Shown: positions 8,360-17,480 of the stretch, piece by piece
Layout of the letters: every line of letters begins with the position of its first letter
Numbering within the stretch: position 1 is the stretch's first letter
Assembly (NCBI GenBank): GCA_023411555.1
Contig: JAEYOQ010000012.1
Coordinates: 1 to 59,237 of the forward strand
DNA length: 59,237 nucleotides
Direction: 5' to 3'
Source: Bacillota bacterium
GTDB taxonomy: Bacteria; Bacillota; Clostridia; Lachnospirales; Lachnospiraceae
Position numbers and translations under genes: made by a program
The notes under the pieces: model-generated
The model's database searches: none
The model's input: only the letters and a program-made list of their open reading frames with translations
Told to the model about the DNA's origin: nothing

Positions 8360-10738
8360 ATGAACGAAAAAGCACTAAGAACATTAGAATATAATAAGAT
8401 TATTGATAGATTATGTTCCTTCGCCGGAACCGGCTATGGCAGAGAGCTGTGTGCTCATCTGCTACCTGTGTCAGACCTAATCACAATCCAAAAGCTTCAG
8501 CAACAGACTACCGATGCCTTATCCCGTCTGTTACGTAAGGGTAGTGTATCCTTTAGTGGAATACATGATATCCGTCCCTCAGTAATGCGTCTGAAGATTG
8601 GTTCCGCACTGAGCGCTACCGAACTCCTGCATATCAGCTCAGATTTGGATGCAACTCTTCGAGTGAAGGCTTACGGCGGTTATACCGGCAAGGATAGCGA
8701 GAATATGACCGAAGACTCCTTGACAGAGTTTTTCGCTGGTATGGAGCCTCTCACCCCCCTCAATAATGAGATTAAGCGCTGTATCATCTCAGAGGAAGAG
8801 ATTGCTGATGATGCCAGCCCTGCTCTTAAAAGCGTTCGACGAGCCATCAAGAATGCCAATGACAAGATACACAGCGAGCTGGGCTCCATCCTAAATTCCT
8901 CCAGAACGATGCTGCAGGATAATATCATTACCATGCGTAACGGCAGATACTGCCTACCGATTCGCTCTGAGTTTAAGAACCAGTTTCAGGGAATGATTCA
9001 TGACCAGTCCTCCACTGGTTCTACTATTTTTATCGAGCCTATCTCCATCGTTCGTCTGAATAATGAGCTGAAGGAATTAGCAATCAAGGAACAGGAAGAG
9101 ATTGAAAAGATCCTTGCTGACCTGAGTAATCAGGCGGCAGAATACACAGAGAGCCTCGAGTATAATTTCCTTACCTTATCCGAACTGGATTTCATCTTTG
9201 CCAGAGCTTCCTTATCCAAGCAAATGAAGGGCTCACAGCCAATCTTCAATAATAGTGGAAGGCTTAACATTAAAAAGGGACGCCATCCACTAATTGATCC
9301 CAAGAAGGTCGTACCGATTGACATCATGATGGGGAAAGATTTTACTATGCTCATTATCACAGGACCTAACACCGGTGGTAAGACCGTTACCCTTAAGACT
9401 GTCGGACTTCTTACACTGATGGGACAGGCCGGTTTGCACATTCCTGCCTTTGACGGTTCTGAGCTGGCTGTATTCGAAGAGGTATATGCGGATATCGGAG
9501 ATGAACAGAGCATTGAACAAAGCCTGTCAACCTTCTCCTCCCATATGACCAATATTGTGAAGATTCTAGATAAAGCAGACATCAATTCCCTAGTTCTCTT
9601 TGATGAATTAGGTGCAGGTACCGATCCTACCGAGGGTGCTGCTCTTGCAATGTCCATTCTCTCCTCCCTTCACAGCAGAAATATACGTGTAATGGCAACT
9701 ACACACTACAGTGAGTTAAAGATTTACGCCTTATCCACGAAAGGAATATCCAATGCCAGCTGTGAGTTTGATGTTGAGACACTTCGCCCCACCTACCGTC
9801 TCTTAATCGGTATCCCTGGTAAGAGTAATGCTTTTGCCATCTCCTCCAAGCTTGGCTTGCCGGATTATATTATTGAGGATGCCAAGGAGCGAATTGGGCA
9901 TCAGGAGAAGAGCTTCGAGGACCTTATCAGCGATCTGGAGGCAAACCGTATCACCATCGAAAAGGAACAGAATGAGATAGCGAAGTATAAACAAGAAATC
10001 GAGCATTTAAAGAAGAGTCTGGCCAAAAAGACGGAATCCCTGGAGGCCAGCCGTGAACGTCTCTTAAAGGAGGCCAAGGAGCAAGCTGCAGCCGTGCTTC
10101 AGGAGGCTAAGGAATTTGCCGATCAGAGCATCCGCCGATATAACAAATGGCTCCAAGAGGGCGGAGATATCAAGGATATGGAAAATGAGCGGAATTCTTT
10201 AAGAGAACGCCTAAGTGATAACGAAAGCAAGCTTCACAAGGAGAAGAAAAAGAATGCGAAAACTCCGTCTGCAAAGAGCTTAAGAGTCGGTGATTCTGTC
10301 AATGTCATCAGCTTGAATCTTAAGGGTACGGTTAGCTCCCTTCCTAATGCTAAGGGGGACCTCTATGTACAGATGGGAATTTTACGTTCTCTGGTAAACA
10401 TTAAGGATATTGAGCTACTGGACGAAGAAGTGATTATAGCACCCGGTTATAACAAGACACAAAGCGGAAAGATCAGGGTATCGAAATCCTCGACCATTCA
10501 TCCCGATATCAACCTGATTGGCAAGACGGTAGACGAAGCACTATCAGAACTGGAAAAATATCTGGATGACGCTTACCTTGCCCATCTTCCTCAAGTAACT
10601 GTAATTCACGGACGCGGTACCGGTGCCTTAAGAAATGCTATCCATGCCCGTCTCAAGAAACTAAGCTATGTGAAATCCTTCCGATTAGGTGCATTCGGCG
10701 AAGGTGACCAGGGTGTAACCATTGTTGAATTCAAATAA
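8360..10738 (+). CDS. mutS2: MutS2, Smr-domain ATPase/endonuclease
   Basis: A 792-aa MutS2, the usual length. In other bacteria it limits homologous recombination and also rescues collided ribosomes. The N-terminal core and clamp lead to an ABC-type ATPase: Walker A GPNTGGKT near residue 335 and Walker B LVLFDELGAGTDPTE near 410. A coiled-coil, Lys/Glu-rich stretch runs at about 520-640. The C-terminal Smr nuclease domain (about 715-792) carries INLIGKT and HGRGTGALR. The start is placed at MNEKALRTLEYNK, the family's normal N-terminus. The frame also runs 18 codons upstream, but the promoter position argues against those. Confidence 0.97.
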   Translation: MNEKALRTLEYNKIIDRLCSFAGTGYGRELCAHLLPVSDLITIQKLQQQTTDALSRLLRKGSVSFSGIHDIRPSVMRLKIGSALSATELLHISSDLDATLRVKAYGGYTGKDSENMTEDSLTEFFAGMEPLTPLNNEIKRCIISEEEIADDASPALKSVRRAIKNANDKIHSELGSILNSSRTMLQDNIITMRNGRYCLPIRSEFKNQFQGMIHDQSSTGSTIFIEPISIVRLNNELKELAIKEQEEIEKILADLSNQAAEYTESLEYNFLTLSELDFIFARASLSKQMKGSQPIFNNSGRLNIKKGRHPLIDPKKVVPIDIMMGKDFTMLIITGPNTGGKTVTLKTVGLLTLMGQAGLHIPAFDGSELAVFEEVYADIGDEQSIEQSLSTFSSHMTNIVKILDKADINSLVLFDELGAGTDPTEGAALAMSILSSLHSRNIRVMATTHYSELKIYALSTKGISNASCEFDVETLRPTYRLLIGIPGKSNAFAISSKLGLPDYIIEDAKERIGHQEKSFEDLISDLEANRITIEKEQNEIAKYKQEIEHLKKSLAKKTESLEASRERLLKEAKEQAAAVLQEAKEFADQSIRRYNKWLQEGGDIKDMENERNSLRERLSDNESKLHKEKKKNAKTPSAKSLRVGDSVNVISLNLKGTVSSLPNAKGDLYVQMGILRSLVNIKDIELLDEEVIIAPGYNKTQSGKIRVSKSSTIHPDINLIGKTVDEALSELEKYLDDAYLAHLPQVTVIHGRGTGALRNAIHARLKKLSYVKSFRLGAFGEGDQGVTIVEFK

Positions 10739-10763
10739 AACCCTAAGCTTTGAAGTAACATCT

Positions 10764-10791
10764 TAGCTAAGGCTTTATTAAGCCTTAGCTA
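10764..10791. terminator. 12-bp perfect hairpin after mutS2
   Basis: TAGCTAAGGCTT, loop TATT, AAGCCTTAGCTA. There is no clear T-run, so it may be a weak terminator or an RNA-stability stem between mutS2 and the response regulator gene. Confidence 0.55.
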
Positions 10792-10815
10792 TAGCTGAAT
10801 TGAAAGGAGCTTATT

Positions 10816-11544
10816 ATGATAGCCAAACAAAAAATATTAATCGTTGATGACGATGTCAACATCGCCGAACTGATTTCCTTATATTTGACCAAGGAGTGCT
10901 TTGACACTCTGATTGTGAATGATGGGGAGGCGGCCATCAGCGAATTTGCCTCCTATCAACCTAACCTGGTATTACTGGACCTGATGCTGCCCGGCATCGA
11001 CGGTTACGAGGTTTGCCGGGAAATACGTAAGACCTCAAAGGTACCGATTATTATGTTATCCGCCAAAGGAGAAATCTTTGATAAGGTACTGGGCTTAGAG
11101 CTAGGCGCCGACGATTATGTGATTAAACCCTTCGACTCAAAGGAATTAGTGGCTAGGGTCAGAGCCGTCCTACGGCGATCTCATCCCAGTAAGGAAGAAG
11201 CCGCTGAAACCTCTGCGGTACCTCTCCCTACCGGTGATTATGTAGCATATACCGACCTAATCATTAACCTTAGTAATTATTCTGTTCAGTATATGGGAGA
11301 GAATATCGAAATGCCACCAAAGGAGCTGGAGCTCTTGTACTTCCTTGCCTCTCATCCAAACCAGGTATTTACACGAGAACAGCTGCTGGATCATATCTGG
11401 GGTTATGAATATTATGGCGATACCCGTACAGTAGATGTCCATATCAAGCGACTGCGTGAGAAGATTAAGGATCACAACGATTGGAGTCTGGGAACCGTTT
11501 GGGGCATTGGTTATAAATTTGAGATTAAGAATGCAAGGAAATAA
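10816..11544 (+). CDS. OmpR/PhoB-family response regulator
   Basis: A 242-aa DNA-binding response regulator. The receiver domain (about 5-118) has the acidic pair DDD near residues 11-13, the phospho-acceptor Asp in LLDLMLPGIDG (about 55) and the Lys in VIKPFD (about 105). A linker leads to a winged-helix DNA-binding domain (about 145-238; TREQLLDHIWGYEYYGDTRT and VDVHIKRLREKI). An AAAGGAG site precedes the ATG. The sensor kinase gene follows 21 nt later, so the two form one two-component system. The stimulus is unknown. Confidence 0.96.
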   Translation: MIAKQKILIVDDDVNIAELISLYLTKECFDTLIVNDGEAAISEFASYQPNLVLLDLMLPGIDGYEVCREIRKTSKVPIIMLSAKGEIFDKVLGLELGADDYVIKPFDSKELVARVRAVLRRSHPSKEEAAETSAVPLPTGDYVAYTDLIINLSNYSVQYMGENIEMPPKELELLYFLASHPNQVFTREQLLDHIWGYEYYGDTRTVDVHIKRLREKIKDHNDWSLGTVWGIGYKFEIKNARK

Positions 11545-11565
11545 ATTGGAAGGTAGGTGCATGCC

Positions 11566-12975
11566 ATGAAAAAAACGATATGGTCGAGATTAGTTGTCTG
11601 TTTTCTCCTTGCCGGTATCATGGTTTTTCTACTATTAAATACATATGGCATGCAGCTACTGGAACGACGTCTGAAGGATGATAAGAAGGATCAGCTGTTG
11701 GCCGAAGCTAAGTTGATTGCTTCGGAGTACATCTCTAATTTCTATGATGACAAGATGTCCCTAGAGAATCTTACGATACAGTTAAAATCCATTGACACCT
11801 TCCTGCATATCCGTGTCTGGATTGTCAGCAATGATGGTACAATTATAGCCGACTCCTCAACTGCTAGAAATGCAAGGCAAAGAACCGTCTATGATATAAA
11901 TCCGGCCCTGTTGGATAATACCTTCACAGAAAATGTATATCATGAGGAGGTCTTCTTTCAACCAATGCTCAGTCTGACCTATCCGATTAATTATAACTTC
12001 CGGTCAAGAGGCTTTATTCTGCTTCATACCTCTGAGCAAGAGATCATTGATGCTACAAATTACTACCTTGATGTTATCAATATCTGTTTCCTAGTATTCC
12101 TGCCTATTCTCTTTCTGATATTTGTATATATCTATTATATAACAGCAGTCCCACTCAGGAATCTGATGACAGCTGCAAAGGAATATTCTGCAGGTAATTA
12201 TAATTATGCTTTAATTCTAAAGGGTCTTAGCGAATATCGTGACCTTGGAGTAGCTTTAAATTATATGGCCCATGAGATTAGTAAGCTGGATGATTATCAG
12301 AAGAAATTCGTGGCAAATATATCCCACGATTTCCGTTCTCCTCTAACCTCCATAAAGGGATATGCAGCGGCCATTCTGGACGGCACTATTCCCTATGAGA
12401 TGCAGGATAAATATCTAAATATCATATTGTTTGAGACAGAGCGGCTCACAAAGCTGACCACCGGACTACTAGAGCTGAATAGCTTTGAGAATAACGGAAC
12501 CTTCCTTGATATAACGACCTTTGATATCAATCATATTATTAAAAAGACAGCAGAAGCCTTCGAGGGAGCCTGCAGAGAGAAGAAAATCACCTTGAACCTA
12601 GTCTTTTCTTCTAAGCAGGAGCTGGTTGAAGCAGATATGGGAAAAATCCAGCAGGTGCTCTATAACCTATTAGATAATGCCATTAAATTCAGTCACTCAA
12701 ACAGTAAGATAAAGATAAGTACGGAAGAGAAGGGTGAGAAGATATTCGTATCCGTCAAGGATTATGGAATTGGCATTCCAAAGGATTCCATCAAGAAGAT
12801 CTGGGAGCGTTTTTACAAGACTGATGTCTCCCGAGGCAAAGATAAGAAAGGAACCGGCCTAGGACTATCCATCACCAGAGAAATCATCCAAGCCCATAAC
12901 GAGAATATTAATGTCATCAGTACCGAAGGCGTCGGCACCGAATTCATCTTCTCACTAACCAAAGCCTCAGAATAA
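11566..12975 (+). CDS. Membrane sensor histidine kinase
   Basis: About 469 aa. A first membrane span (about 10-30), an extracellular sensor loop of about 140 residues and a second span (about 170-195) are followed by a HAMP domain, a dimerisation domain with the phospho-acceptor His in FVANISHDFRSPL, and an ATPase domain with N (LDNAIKFS), G1 (DYGIGIP) and G2 (GTGLGLS) boxes. The frame can begin at GTG 11557, but ATG 11566 has AGGTAGG at a better distance. It is the cognate partner of the response regulator just upstream. The extracellular loop matches no sensor family that I recognise. Confidence 0.95.
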   Translation: MKKTIWSRLVVCFLLAGIMVFLLLNTYGMQLLERRLKDDKKDQLLAEAKLIASEYISNFYDDKMSLENLTIQLKSIDTFLHIRVWIVSNDGTIIADSSTARNARQRTVYDINPALLDNTFTENVYHEEVFFQPMLSLTYPINYNFRSRGFILLHTSEQEIIDATNYYLDVINICFLVFLPILFLIFVYIYYITAVPLRNLMTAAKEYSAGNYNYALILKGLSEYRDLGVALNYMAHEISKLDDYQKKFVANISHDFRSPLTSIKGYAAAILDGTIPYEMQDKYLNIILFETERLTKLTTGLLELNSFENNGTFLDITTFDINHIIKKTAEAFEGACREKKITLNLVFSSKQELVEADMGKIQQVLYNLLDNAIKFSHSNSKIKISTEEKGEKIFVSVKDYGIGIPKDSIKKIWERFYKTDVSRGKDKKGTGLGLSITREIIQAHNENINVISTEGVGTEFIFSLTKASE

Positions 12976-13071
12976 ACCCTTCAGCAGACATAAGACATAC
13001 CAAAAAAATCCACTGACTACAAGCATGCTTTTTAACTAAATTTCTTAATAAGCAGGAGGAGGATAAGAACT

Positions 13072-13227
13072 TTGGATGCAGTAATTAGCGGTATCGTATT
13101 AGGGTTAATCATAATCGCCATACTGGAGATATGTCGATATTTCAGATGGATCAGCCGCTCCTTTAGAGAATTCCAGGAGCTTAAGAAACGAGTTGAAAAG
13201 CTAGAAGAAGCACAGGACAAAGAATAA
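13072..13227 (+). CDS. Small single-span membrane protein (51 aa, TTG start)
   Basis: A very strong site AGGAGGAGG (13054-13062) lies 9 nt before TTG 13072. The 51-aa product begins MDAVISGIVLGLIIIAILEI, one membrane helix. The rest is charged and probably helical/coiled-coil (FREFQELKKRVEKLEEAQ). The only nearby ATG leads to an immediate stop, so TTG is the plausible start. It lies 96 nt after the histidine kinase gene on the same strand and could be a small modulator of it. I know no family name for it. Confidence 0.7.
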   Translation: MDAVISGIVLGLIIIAILEICRYFRWISRSFREFQELKKRVEKLEEAQDKE

Positions 13228-13228
13228 A

Positions 13229-13579
13229 ATGGGCTGAGGTCCCTTACCGAGGCACTACCCTAACAGATTACAGAGCAGGTGTGTCAGGGTACTTGAAAAA
13301 TGTTTTGCTTTAATCGCAATTGTACTTTGCATGCAATTGCCAATAGAATAAATGTTCACAGACAAAGGAAAATCCGCCATGGAGGGCGGATTTAGGTGCG
13401 ATGGACACGGATGTCCATTCGCGCCGGCCTGTATTATTTAGTTAACTCAATCCCATTTATGATTTTGGTAATTGTATGCTTAGTACAATCGATTTGAGCA
13501 ACCGTTTTACAAGTACCTTGATATACTTGCTCTGTAATCTGTTACGCTGTTGTTCATTCGGTAAGGGAGCTCAGCCCAT
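13229..13579. repeat. Giant imperfect palindrome (~350 bp)
   Basis: The arms at 13229-13250 and 13558-13579 match in inverted orientation at 21 of 22 positions. TAACAGATTACAGAGCA (13261-13277) is perfectly complementary to 13528-13544. GGTACTTG (13288-13295) pairs with 13510-13517, and a further ~25-bp imperfect arm follows inside. The centre holds two hairpins: AAATCCGCC/GGGCGGATTT near 13372-13393, and GCGATGGACA/TGTCCATTCGC near 13399-13424. It fills the space between the small membrane protein gene and the end of trmL and has no coding potential. It could be a MITE-like element with long terminal inverted repeats or a large structured RNA. Confidence 0.75.
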
Positions 13580-13590
13580 GCCTATTATTC

Positions 13591-14088
13591 CTATGCCTCG
13601 TCCCAGCTGTGGCGGTGAAGCTGGCCTTCCATACGCATTCCTTCAAAGTCATTCTGTCTCAGTGCCTCATAAAGTATAATTGCCACAGAATTGGCAAGAT
13701 TAAGAGAACGGATATCGCCTATCATCGGAATACGAATGGTATTACGCTTATTCGCCAGTAACAGTTCCTCCGGAATACCCGCACTTTCCTTACCAAACAT
13801 GATATAGCAGTCCGGATCATACTGCACCTGAGTATAGGAATGCTGAGCCTTTGTGGTAGCCATAAAAATCTTAGCATTCGGATTCTTATCCAGGAATTCC
13901 TGATAATTCTTATACACTGTAACATCAAGATCCTTCCAGTAATCAAGTCCGGCACGCCTGATTTCCTTCTCATCCAGTCGAAAGCCGAGAGGTTCAATCA
14001 GATGGAGCCTGCTTCCGGTTGCTACGCAGGTTCTGCCTATATTCCCGGTATTTGCAGGTATCTCGGGCTCTAATAATACAATGTTCAT
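13591..14088 (-). CDS. trmL: tRNA (cytidine/uridine-34-2'-O)-methyltransferase TrmL
   Basis: A 165-aa SPOUT-class methyltransferase that 2'-O-methylates the wobble nucleotide of tRNA-Leu isoacceptors using S-adenosylmethionine. Family marks visible are the N-terminal EPEIPANTGNIGRTC, the knot segments IMFGKESAGIPEELL and IRIPMIGDIRSLNLANSVAI, and the short form with no extra domain. Its stop codon lies just inside the far arm of the giant palindrome region. It appears to be a single-gene transcript. Confidence 0.95.
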   Translation of the reverse strand: MNIVLLEPEIPANTGNIGRTCVATGSRLHLIEPLGFRLDEKEIRRAGLDYWKDLDVTVYKNYQEFLDKNPNAKIFMATTKAQHSYTQVQYDPDCYIMFGKESAGIPEELLLANKRNTIRIPMIGDIRSLNLANSVAIILYEALRQNDFEGMRMEGQLHRHSWDEA

Positions 14089-14203
14089 ATCAATTCCTCA
14101 TTTCTTGCAGACTATATATAGCTTACTCATCTAAAAGAAGAAATTGTCCCTTATAACAGGAAAACAAAAACTCCCTTAGGTGACTAAGCTTTATACAAAG
14201 AAA

Positions 14204-14224
14204 AAAGGTGAACTAATCACCTTT
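14204..14224 (-). terminator. Terminator overlapping the end of cheX
   Basis: TCACCTTT / AAAGGTGA form an 8-bp stem with a 5-nt loop that includes the cheX stop codon. A U-rich tail follows on the minus strand (complement of the A run at 14199-14206). Confidence 0.7.
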
Positions 14225-14683
14225 AATCGCAATGTGTATTTCAATCTTCTTATCTCCATCATATTCAAGCGGTACACAAATATTATGTGCATAGGTTGCA
14301 CTAAATGTCATTGTACCGTTACCAACAGTGGGTGGTGTAATATCAATCGCAATACCTTTCGTAGAAAATACAGTCGCTGTATTTCCCATTATCATATTAC
14401 CAAGTTCGCAAATTGCACTTTTTGCCAGATCGTCCATCTCGGTAATTGGCATCATTATCATCTTTGATGCAATATCACAGGCTATTAAATTCTCAAATGC
14501 AATCATTACCTGTCCTCTCATTTCACCGGTGAATCCAATTAAAATAAGTAGGGTATTGTCAAAGAAGGCTGGATTTTTAATATAGGGCTTACCGACCTTG
14601 GCATCAATAAAGCACATTTCTTTGAGTATCTTTGTAGATGCCATTAAAAACGGATTAATATGGTCAGCATTTACGTTAGCCAT
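14213..14683 (-). CDS. cheX: CheX-family chemotaxis protein
   Basis: A 156-aa CheX-like protein; the family dephosphorylates CheY-P. The phosphatase helix signature E-x-x-N is visible in SAICELGNMIMGNTA (about 92-105), followed by the typical DITPPTV segment. It has an excellent AGGAGGTGA ribosome binding site. No other chemotaxis gene is in the window, so it stands alone, as is common for CheX in Clostridia. It may act on a CheY encoded elsewhere or on another response regulator. Confidence 0.9.
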   Translation of the reverse strand: MANVNADHINPFLMASTKILKEMCFIDAKVGKPYIKNPAFFDNTLLILIGFTGEMRGQVMIAFENLIACDIASKMIMMPITEMDDLAKSAICELGNMIMGNTATVFSTKGIAIDITPPTVGNGTMTFSATYAHNICVPLEYDGDKKIEIHIAIKGD

Positions 14684-14759
14684 TCGATCACCTCCTTAGT
14701 ATCATAATTCGATTGTAACATATTCTTGTTACCTTTTTCAACAGAATCCGCAAAAAAAA

Positions 14760-15923
14760 CTATTTTCTGCACTTTTCTACGAATTTTTTCATTCTCTCAA
14801 GAGCAACTTTTAAACTTTCTATTGAATATGCGTAGGATATTCGCAAATATCCCTCACCACAATCGCCAAAGGCTGTTCCGGGAACAACTGCTACTTTTTC
14901 TTCCATTAGCAGTCTTGTCGCAAATTCTTCTGAGGTCATACCAAGACTTTTGATGCACGGAAACACATAAAAGGCACCAAAAGGCTCAAAACACTCCAAG
15001 CCCATACTACGTATAGCATGAACCACGTATCTGCGACGCTTATCATAAGCCTCCCTCATCATATCAACATCAGCATCCCCATTTTTTAGCGCTTCGACAC
15101 CTGCATATTGACTGGTAGTCGGTGCGCACATGATGGCAAACTGATGTATCTTAATCATCTGCTCCATAATCATAGCTGGACCTACCGCATAGCCAAGTCT
15201 CCAGCCTGTCATAGCATAGGATTTAGAGAAGCCGTTAATTAGTATCGTTCTCTCTTTCATACCCGGAAATGAAGCAATCGAAACATGCTTTTTATCATAG
15301 GTCAACTCAGAATATATCTCATCTGAGATTACAATCAAATCCTTCTCGATAATAACATCCACGATCTGGGCTAGATCCTGCTGATCCATGATGGCACCCG
15401 TCGGATTATTGGGAAATGCCAGTATCAAAATCTTAGTTCTATCGGTAATTGCAGATAATAATTCCTGTCTGGTTAGCTTAAAGTCATTCTCTCCCTTAAG
15501 CTCTATCACTACCGGTACACCACCGGCAAGTATCGTGCAAGGATGGTAAGAGACATAACAAGGCTGAGGTATTAAAACCTCATCTCCAGGCTCCAACATA
15601 GCACGGAGGGCAATATCAATTGCCTCACTGCCACCCACAGTGACCATGACCTCTTTATTGTAATCGTAGCTTAACTCAAATCTTCTATTCAAATAGTTAC
15701 AGATTTCTACCTTTAGTTCCTTCAGACCTGCATTGGAGGTGTAGAAGGTTCGTCCCTTCTCCAGGGAATAAATCCCCTCTTCACGAATATGCCAAGGGGT
15801 ATCAAAATCAGGCTCGCCAACACCTAGAGAGATAGCATCCTTCATCTCGCTCACTATATCAAAGAACTTCCGGATACCGGAAGGGGGAATATTTACTACT
15901 GCTTTCGATAACGGATTTCTCAA
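14760..15923 (-). CDS. Class I/II PLP-dependent aminotransferase
   Basis: A 387-aa fold-type I aminotransferase (AspC/PatA-like). The PLP-binding Lys lies in NGFSKSYAMTGWRLGY, with FPNNPTGAIMD and SDEIYSELTYD before it and the substrate Arg in YLRISYA near the C-terminus. Translation begins at a TTG that overlaps the stop of the Lrp-family gene (shared TTGA), implying translational coupling. The Lrp-type partner suggests that the enzyme's amino-acid pool is sensed locally. The substrate is undetermined. Confidence 0.93.
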   Translation of the reverse strand: MRNPLSKAVVNIPPSGIRKFFDIVSEMKDAISLGVGEPDFDTPWHIREEGIYSLEKGRTFYTSNAGLKELKVEICNYLNRRFELSYDYNKEVMVTVGGSEAIDIALRAMLEPGDEVLIPQPCYVSYHPCTILAGGVPVVIELKGENDFKLTRQELLSAITDRTKILILAFPNNPTGAIMDQQDLAQIVDVIIEKDLIVISDEIYSELTYDKKHVSIASFPGMKERTILINGFSKSYAMTGWRLGYAVGPAMIMEQMIKIHQFAIMCAPTTSQYAGVEALKNGDADVDMMREAYDKRRRYVVHAIRSMGLECFEPFGAFYVFPCIKSLGMTSEEFATRLLMEEKVAVVPGTAFGDCGEGYLRISYAYSIESLKVALERMKKFVEKCRK

Positions 15924-16402
15924 GGCGTGATCAACATCCTTTCATCATGTTTAGTCTGTACAAGGGGCAGTCCATGCTCTTTATATTTCTTTAAAACAAA
16001 ATGTGTGGCTGTACTTAAGATTGCATCCATCGGAGCAAGCTTTTCTGATACAAAGTTGGCAACCTCTCTCATTGTTTTACCCTCGATAATTACTGTTAAA
16101 TCGAAGCCACCGCTCATCAGATATACAGATTGCACTTCGTTAAACTGATAGATTCGCTCTGCTATTTTATCAAAGCCAAGACCGCGCTGAGGAGTTACTT
16201 TTACTTCTATTAAGGCGGTAACTCGCTCACATTGAACTTTATCCCAATTAATCAGTGTCGGATAGCCGCAGATGATCTTCTCTTCCTCTAACTCCTTAAG
16301 AATACCGATAACCTCATCTTCGGTTGTTCCTAACATAATCGCCAAATCCGCCGTAGATAATTTGCTGTTCTTGTCAATTGCAGCTAAGATCTTTTCTCTC
16401 AT
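15920..16402 (-). CDS. Lrp/AsnC-family transcriptional regulator
   Basis: A 160-aa regulator. An N-terminal winged helix-turn-helix (about 1-60; LSTADLAIMLGTTEDEVIGIL) precedes a C-terminal RAM/AsnC effector domain (about 70-145; VKVTPQRGLGFDKIAERI and LMSGGFDLTVIIEG). Such proteins bind amino acids and control metabolism genes. It overlaps the aminotransferase start and follows the AIR-synthase-like gene by 40 nt, so it is probably part of a four-gene operon that begins with vanW. Confidence 0.94.
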   Translation of the reverse strand: MREKILAAIDKNSKLSTADLAIMLGTTEDEVIGILKELEEEKIICGYPTLINWDKVQCERVTALIEVKVTPQRGLGFDKIAERIYQFNEVQSVYLMSGGFDLTVIIEGKTMREVANFVSEKLAPMDAILSTATHFVLKKYKEHGLPLVQTKHDERMLITP

Positions 16403-16442
16403 ACCTAAATCCTCTCTTTTCCTATGGAGCTATCGGATGGTC

Positions 16443-17438
16443 TTACATCACTTTATAGAGCTCATCACTTTTTGGCGGTTCTAAGAATCGCCTTTCGTCC
16501 TCATTGATAATGACACGGTCATTTCCCTCTATAATTCGACCAATCACCGCGGCAGCTATGCCCTCTGCTTTAAGACAGTCTACCAGGTAGTTGGCCTGAT
16601 CAGTAACCATCAGCATACATCCGCCGGAAATCAGCATATACGGATTAATATCATAAAACTCACAGATCTCTACGGTTTCTTGCTTGAGAAGTATCTTCTT
16701 AAGATCAACCTCCAAACCTACCTTAGAGGCCACTCCAATCTCCCAAAGAGCACCGAAGATACCACCTTCCGCAACATCGTGCATTGAGGTCACCTTACAG
16801 CCTGCTGCTATCCTTGCTTCCGGCACAACTGAGATAAATTCTATCATTTTCTTTGCTTCATCCAAGAAGCTTTGAGTATATTTTGCCCTTAATTCTTCTT
16901 CCCTAGCCGCTGAAATGATTGCAGTACCTTCCAAACCGGCCCACTTTGTCATAACAATTTCCTGCCCAGGCTTTGCCCCCGCAGTCCTAATCATATTGCT
17001 ACGCTTAATCTTACCGACGCCGGTAACAGTGACAACAGGTTGAGATACCGCCTTTGTTACTTCAGTATGCCCACCGATAATTTCGATATTCAAAAGCCTA
17101 CAGGCAGCCTCCATATCTTGCATTGCGGCTCTTAACTGTGCTTCCTCAGTACCGACTGGTAACAAGACAGATAGCATAATACCAATCACCTCGGCTCCGT
17201 TGGAGACAATATCATTGGCGGCTATGTGAACCGCTAAGGTACCAATATCCTGAACTGTTCCTGTGACTGGGTCGGTTGACAATACCAGCACTTCATCCTC
17301 TTCTACAGATAGAACGCTACAGTCCTCACCAATCGCAGGGCCTACCAGCACTTCCTCACGTCTATGGCCTATTTGGTTGAGAATAGATCTCTTTAAGACT
17401 GCTTCCGACACTTTTCCCAGGTTCATATTAGTATTCAT
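16443..17438 (-). CDS. AIR synthase-related (PurM/HypE-fold) protein
   Basis: About 331 aa. An N-terminal PurM-like ATP-binding domain (GPAIGEDCSVL, STDPVTGTV, HIAANDIVSNGAEV) and a C-terminal domain (GGHTEVT, MHDVAEGGIFGALWE) match the AIR synthase / HypE / ThiL superfamily. It is not PurM, since purine genes are absent. It is not a firm HypE either, because the C-terminal tail lacks the PRIC-type cysteine end. The start is uncertain (ATG 17438, ATG 17426, or the longer frame from 17459). The role is unknown; ATP-dependent phosphorylation or dehydration of a small molecule is the family theme. Confidence 0.88.
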   Translation of the reverse strand: MNTNMNLGKVSEAVLKRSILNQIGHRREEVLVGPAIGEDCSVLSVEEDEVLVLSTDPVTGTVQDIGTLAVHIAANDIVSNGAEVIGIMLSVLLPVGTEEAQLRAAMQDMEAACRLLNIEIIGGHTEVTKAVSQPVVTVTGVGKIKRSNMIRTAGAKPGQEIVMTKWAGLEGTAIISAAREEELRAKYTQSFLDEAKKMIEFISVVPEARIAAGCKVTSMHDVAEGGIFGALWEIGVASKVGLEVDLKKILLKQETVEICEFYDINPYMLISGGCMLMVTDQANYLVDCLKAEGIAAAVIGRIIEGNDRVIINEDERRFLEPPKSDELYKVM

Positions 17439-17480
17439 ACCTTTCTTTATCATCTGCAAATCTTATACTCTGCAGAGCAA

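Noticed and set aside
16443..17438. HypE hydrogenase maturation assignment
   Set aside because: No C-terminal Cys tail and no hyp or hydrogenase genes nearby. Kept as AIR-synthase-related.
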